Positions 43,092 to 46,503 of a DNA stretch of 46,503 nucleotides are shown piece after piece. The position numbers and the translations under genes are program-made. Source of the DNA: Clostridia bacterium (lineage in GTDB: Bacteria; Bacillota; Clostridia; Oscillospirales; CAG-382); contig JAFXDO010000001.1 in the NCBI GenBank assembly GCA_017563195.1, positions 1 through 46,503 on the forward strand, in the 5' to 3' direction. Within the stretch, counting starts at the first letter, position 1. Each line of letters starts with the position of its first letter. The notes below the pieces were generated by a model. The model did not search any database, was not told the DNA's origin, and worked only from the letters and a program-made list of their open reading frames with translations.

Positions 43092-46001
43092 TTAAATGAA
43101 CTTGATCGTTTGGATTTCGAACGGCTTGAATTCAACGCTTTGATCTATTTCGCAAATTATGTTTTCCATAAGATCGCAAAGGTATGCTTTTCTTTCACCG
43201 AAGGCCTTGTTGAGCGAAATCTCTGCGGTTGCGCTAAGTCCCTCGAATTCATAAGCGCGAACGATGATTCCTTCGCCGTCTTCGGAATTCTTGACCCAAT
43301 CGATAGCGACATTTTCGGCGCTGCAATTAGCGACGCTTGCGTCGGTGAACGCCTCGGGAGCAGAGCCGTCGAATGCCTTGGGAGGATCGTTAAGAGCGTA
43401 TCCCTCACTCACGACGGAGTTTACATAATCACCGTCGTGTACGTAGAAGGAGTAGGTGAACTCCTGCCTGCCCTTGTCGGCATCCTTGCCGGGATACATA
43501 CTGCTTCTCAGCAGGTCGATATCAAGCACGCTGTCCCATACGCGGTAGCCGTACTTGCAGTCGTTCATCAGCGCCGCGCCGTGGCTGCCGTCGGATATAT
43601 CGATCCATTTATGAGCGCAGATCTCCTTCTTCGCCGCCGCAAAGCTGTCGCGCTTGTGTGTCGGGCGCAGGATACTGCCGTACTGAATGTCGCATCTTGC
43701 CTCGTCGCTTTGTGCAGTGAGCGGGAATGCGGCTCTGAGCATCTGGTGAGTCTCCTGCCAATCGACAAGGGTTTTGAAATCGATTCTTGCCGAATCGGGG
43801 TAGATACAAACAGTTTGGGTCAATCGGCTTTCACCCACGGTATAAACCGAAACGCGTTCGGCAACGCCGTCGACGATTTTCTGCGAAACCGATTGCAGCG
43901 TAAGCCTTTCGCGCGGGTTTACCGCGAAGTCCGCGGGGACCTCCCAAGCGTTCAGGGTGTCGGAATAAGCGTTCAAAACGTTGCCCTCGCCGCGGAGGTA
44001 TTCAAAGTTATCCGCCTTTTCGATAACCGATCCGATGCCGCCTTCTTCGGTGAAAACAACTTTTATCTTGTTGTTTTCGATGAAGTTATCACCTAAAACG
44101 ACGTCGTCGCGATCACTCTTTTTAGCTGTCGTAAAGCTCATCGGAAGCGCGGTGACGTAATCATATCCGTCACCGTTTTTGACGTAACCATCAAATTTAA
44201 ATGGGGAGGGGTTGAAGTAGCAGCTTCCGTTTTTGTCGGAAATTGCAGAGAATGCCTCGCGCTCGATACGCTTGATCTCGCCGTCGATATATGCATATCT
44301 TACGTCGGTCTCGTCGTAAACGCGCTTGATCGAGCTGCCCGGGATTATGTCGTGGAACTGATAGAGAAGAACCTCTTTCCAAAGCTTTTCAAGCTCCTCC
44401 TTTGGATATTCTGTGCCCGAAAGACAGCTTGCGATGGTTGACATAATTTCGGCATCGTGGAAACCGATCTCGCACTTTCTGTTGCTTCTCTTGTTGCGAG
44501 ACTGGGTCGTATAGGTGCCCTGATGCTTTTCGAGATAAAGCTCGCCCTTATAGGAGGGGAACTTGTCCTGATCCTTTTGAAGCTCGTTGAAGAAATCGAT
44601 GGCGAATGCCTGCTTCACCTTGGGTATGCCCACAAGGTCGTATTCGCGCGAAAGACGCTCGAGATGCTCCATTCCGGGGCCGCCGCCGCCGTCACCGATG
44701 CCGTAAAGAAGCATCGAACGGTTGTCGATCTCGCGTTCCATATACTTGTCCTCGGTCTGGATCATCGACTCCGCGCGTGCCGCACTGTTGTAGTTGCCTT
44801 CGGGCGGCATATGAGTGAGTATCGTTGAGCCGTCGAGACCTATCCAGTTAAAGGTGCTGTGAGGGAAGCGGTTTACCGCATTCCAGCTCATTTTTATTGT
44901 AAGGAAGTACTTGACGCCGCTCTTTGCCATTATCTGCGGGAGCTGTGCCGTGTAGCCGAAGACGTCGGGGATCCAAAGGATCTCCTGCTCGTATCCGAAT
45001 TCTTCCTTGAAGTACATTTTGCCGTAAAGCATTTGGCGCACAAGGCTTTCGCCCGAGGGGACGTTGGTGTCGCTTTCGACCCAGAATCCGCCCTGAAGCT
45101 CGAGCCTGCCGTCTGCGTAAAGCTGCTTCATCTGCTTGTAGAGCTCGGGGTGCTCGTCGCGCACCCATTCAAGCATCTGGGGCTGGCTGACGCCGAACAG
45201 ATAGTCCTTATAGCGCTCGCTGTTGCGAAGCACGGTAGCAAAGGTGCGTGCCGCCTTGCGCTTGGTCTCTCTGATGGGCCAAAGCCACGCAAGGTCGATG
45301 TGAGCGTGACCGAGAGCGGTGATCTCGAAGTCGCTTTCGCTCTTGCGTGCAAGAAATGCCTTGGTGAGGCTTTTTGCTTGCTTGATATCGCTTGAATAAA
45401 CGGTTATTGCGTCCTCGAAGCATTTCTTTGCTTCTTCCTTGAGCGTTTCGTCCTTGGTTGCCTCCGCAAGGTGCCAAATGACCTCTAAATCGTAGTAAAG
45501 AGAACGCTTTTCGTTATCGACAACGGCAATCTGCGCTCTGTGAAGCACGCCGATCTTGTCGAGCGGTGCGTGCTCGTCTTCGCCGAAAAGGTCGTTTGCA
45601 CCGCAATCTACCCAGATATCGATATTTCCACCGTTTTTCATTGCATCGTCGGGGAATACTACAACCTTGCCGGGTAATCCGAGGTGGAAGGAATAAAAGC
45701 TGTCCTTGTTGGTTATTCCCTTGAAGGGTACGCCGTTTTTGTCGAAAACGCAGCCCTCGCCGCCGACGTCGAGAAGGAAAGCGACCTTGCTCATATCGGT
45801 GCCTGCGGGAATAGTGCCGACCATATTCATCCAGGCGCAATCCCAAAGCTTGCCCCAACGGTCGCCGATGTGAAGCGATTCCTTTCTTCCGCTTAAGCGG
45901 TCGGAGTAAGGGACGGGCTCGTCGGTGATGTATGCGGTAACCGTAAGCTCGGCTACAGGAGTGTAAATTTCGTCAAACAGATTATTGAGTCTTTCGTCCA
46001 T
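43092..46001 (-). CDS. Alpha-mannosidase, glycoside hydrolase family 38
   Basis: GH38 enzymes are zinc-dependent retaining alpha-mannosidases. The 969-residue protein has no signal peptide, so it should act in the cytosol on imported manno-oligosaccharides or glycan fragments. An N-terminal beta domain (residues 1 to about 220) precedes the catalytic domain, in which the zinc motif HAHIDLAWLWP has His232, His234 and Asp236. The nucleophile is Asp346 in WIPDVFGYTAQLPQI. A helical bundle and long C-terminal beta-sandwich domains follow. AGAGG precedes ATG 46001. A phosphohexomutase gene lies 52 bases upstream on the same strand, suggesting joint sugar metabolism. Confidence 0.95.
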   Translation of the reverse strand: MDERLNNLFDEIYTPVAELTVTAYITDEPVPYSDRLSGRKESLHIGDRWGKLWDCAWMNMVGTIPAGTDMSKVAFLLDVGGEGCVFDKNGVPFKGITNKDSFYSFHLGLPGKVVVFPDDAMKNGGNIDIWVDCGANDLFGEDEHAPLDKIGVLHRAQIAVVDNEKRSLYYDLEVIWHLAEATKDETLKEEAKKCFEDAITVYSSDIKQAKSLTKAFLARKSESDFEITALGHAHIDLAWLWPIRETKRKAARTFATVLRNSERYKDYLFGVSQPQMLEWVRDEHPELYKQMKQLYADGRLELQGGFWVESDTNVPSGESLVRQMLYGKMYFKEEFGYEQEILWIPDVFGYTAQLPQIMAKSGVKYFLTIKMSWNAVNRFPHSTFNWIGLDGSTILTHMPPEGNYNSAARAESMIQTEDKYMEREIDNRSMLLYGIGDGGGGPGMEHLERLSREYDLVGIPKVKQAFAIDFFNELQKDQDKFPSYKGELYLEKHQGTYTTQSRNKRSNRKCEIGFHDAEIMSTIASCLSGTEYPKEELEKLWKEVLLYQFHDIIPGSSIKRVYDETDVRYAYIDGEIKRIEREAFSAISDKNGSCYFNPSPFKFDGYVKNGDGYDYVTALPMSFTTAKKSDRDDVVLGDNFIENNKIKVVFTEEGGIGSVIEKADNFEYLRGEGNVLNAYSDTLNAWEVPADFAVNPRERLTLQSVSQKIVDGVAERVSVYTVGESRLTQTVCIYPDSARIDFKTLVDWQETHQMLRAAFPLTAQSDEARCDIQYGSILRPTHKRDSFAAAKKEICAHKWIDISDGSHGAALMNDCKYGYRVWDSVLDIDLLRSSMYPGKDADKGRQEFTYSFYVHDGDYVNSVVSEGYALNDPPKAFDGSAPEAFTDASVANCSAENVAIDWVKNSEDGEGIIVRAYEFEGLSATAEISLNKAFGERKAYLCDLMENIICEIDQSVEFKPFEIQTIKFI

Positions 46002-46019
46002 AATTCAGCCTCTTTAAAG

Positions 46020-46047
46020 CTTTTCCGAGACGTCAGCCTCGGAAAAG
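46020..46047 (-). other. Hairpin between phosphohexomutase and GH38 genes
   Basis: A perfect 10-bp stem CTTTTCCGAG/CTCGGAAAAG with an 8-base loop, seven bases after the mutase stop. No T-run follows on the minus strand, so partial read-through or mRNA processing is more likely than full termination. Confidence 0.55.
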
Positions 46048-46053
46048 ACATGG

Positions 46054-46503
46054 TTATTTGTTTAACAACTGCTTGCAATCCTCGGTGCAGGAATCGATCT
46101 TTGCGTTTGCGTCGGAATCGCTTTCCGCACGGATGAGGATGTACGCCTTGATCTTGGGCTCGGTGCCGGAGGGACGTACGATAACGGCGGAGCCGCCCTC
46201 GAGCTCGTAATAAAGCATATTGCTCGTAGGCAATCCGGTAGGAGCGGTGGATGCATCCGAGTAGGTGATGATACCCGTCGAGTAGTCGCGGGTAGCAGTG
46301 ACCTTCATGCCGCCGATGGACTCGATGGTCTTGCCCCTGATATCAGCCATGATCTCGCCCATAAGACCCATCGGGTCGATGCCGGTGATCTTGACGTTGA
46401 GAACGCTTTCTCTGTAAATGCCGTATTCCTTGTAAATGTCCTGCAGAGCCAGATAAACGGTTCTGCCCTCTGCATAGTGACGGCAGACCATTTCAGCCGC
46501 AAG
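46054..46503 (-). CDS. Phosphoglucomutase/phosphomannomutase, C-terminal part (partial)
   Basis: The last 149 residues of an alpha-D-phosphohexomutase; the frame runs off the window edge, so the N-terminus and catalytic serine are outside. The C-terminal phosphate-binding loop is VIVRPSGTEPKIKAY, diagnostic of the superfamily. The preceding stretch AEGRTVYLALQDIYKEYGIY is typical of the larger PgcA-type enzymes. It interconverts hexose 1- and 6-phosphates; whether glucose or mannose is preferred cannot be read from this part. It lies just upstream of the mannosidase gene and may share its transcript. Confidence 0.93.
   Translation of the reverse strand, partial: LAAEMVCRHYAEGRTVYLALQDIYKEYGIYRESVLNVKITGIDPMGLMGEIMADIRGKTIESIGGMKVTATRDYSTGIITYSDASTAPTGLPTSNMLYYELEGGSAVIVRPSGTEPKIKAYILIRAESDSDANAKIDSCTEDCKQLLNK

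Overview
The window is an ordinary-composition chromosomal segment of a spore-forming Gram-positive bacterium, most likely class Clostridia and probably close to Oscillospiraceae/Ruminococcaceae. The evidence is the pyrH-frr-uppS-cdsA-dxr-rseP-ispG-polC order with the Gram-positive PolC replicase, a spoIIR sporulation gene, AddAB in place of RecBCD, the methylerythritol phosphate (MEP) isoprenoid route, a dockerin-like EF-hand lipoprotein, and sigma-A promoters with GGAGG-type ribosome binding sites. The genus is not determinable by eye. I see no rRNA, tRNA, CRISPR array, insertion sequence, prophage or recent transfer island. No gap between genes exceeds 300 bases; the longest is 39054-39318.

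Layout. Positions 2-3090: the 3' end of uvrA and a pair of radical-SAM-related genes. Positions 3141-26100: a long colinear run, all on the plus strand, opening with an excellent promoter and a predicted lipoprotein. It continues through UMP kinase, ribosome recycling, undecaprenyl and CDP-diacylglycerol synthesis, Dxr, site-2 protease, IspG, PolC, a PHP phosphatase, an Lrp regulator with an aminotransferase, IspE, SpoIIR, AddB, AddA and a small HIRAN-like protein. The only convincing terminator in this stretch is at its end.

Positions 26107-27635 form a biotin module. bioY is driven by a promoter whose -35 box lies inside a perfect inverted repeat matching a BirA box, and the same repeat looks like the terminator of the preceding operon. 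birA is convergent with bioY and overlaps its 3' end by 11 bp. Positions 27710-32137 hold single-gene units: a membrane-anchored Ig-like protein with an apparent AUA start, a cysteine-rich protein, a propeller-like protein and an XRE regulator with a long C-terminal region.

Positions 32192-46503 hold a YfhO-type membrane protein, a divergent dockerin/DUF4127 lipoprotein, a Na/phosphate symporter with a PhoU tail, a MacB-like fused ABC exporter with a palindromic operator candidate, a small PH-like membrane protein, a GH38 alpha-mannosidase and the 3' end of a phosphohexomutase.

No wholly new multi-gene system is evident. The best leads are the HIRAN-like partner of AddAB, a hairpin that fully masks the spoIIR ribosome binding site, the fused terminator/BirA operator/promoter, and several orphan genes (cysteine-rich, propeller-like, Ig-like). 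All functional calls come from motif reading by eye; no database search was run.
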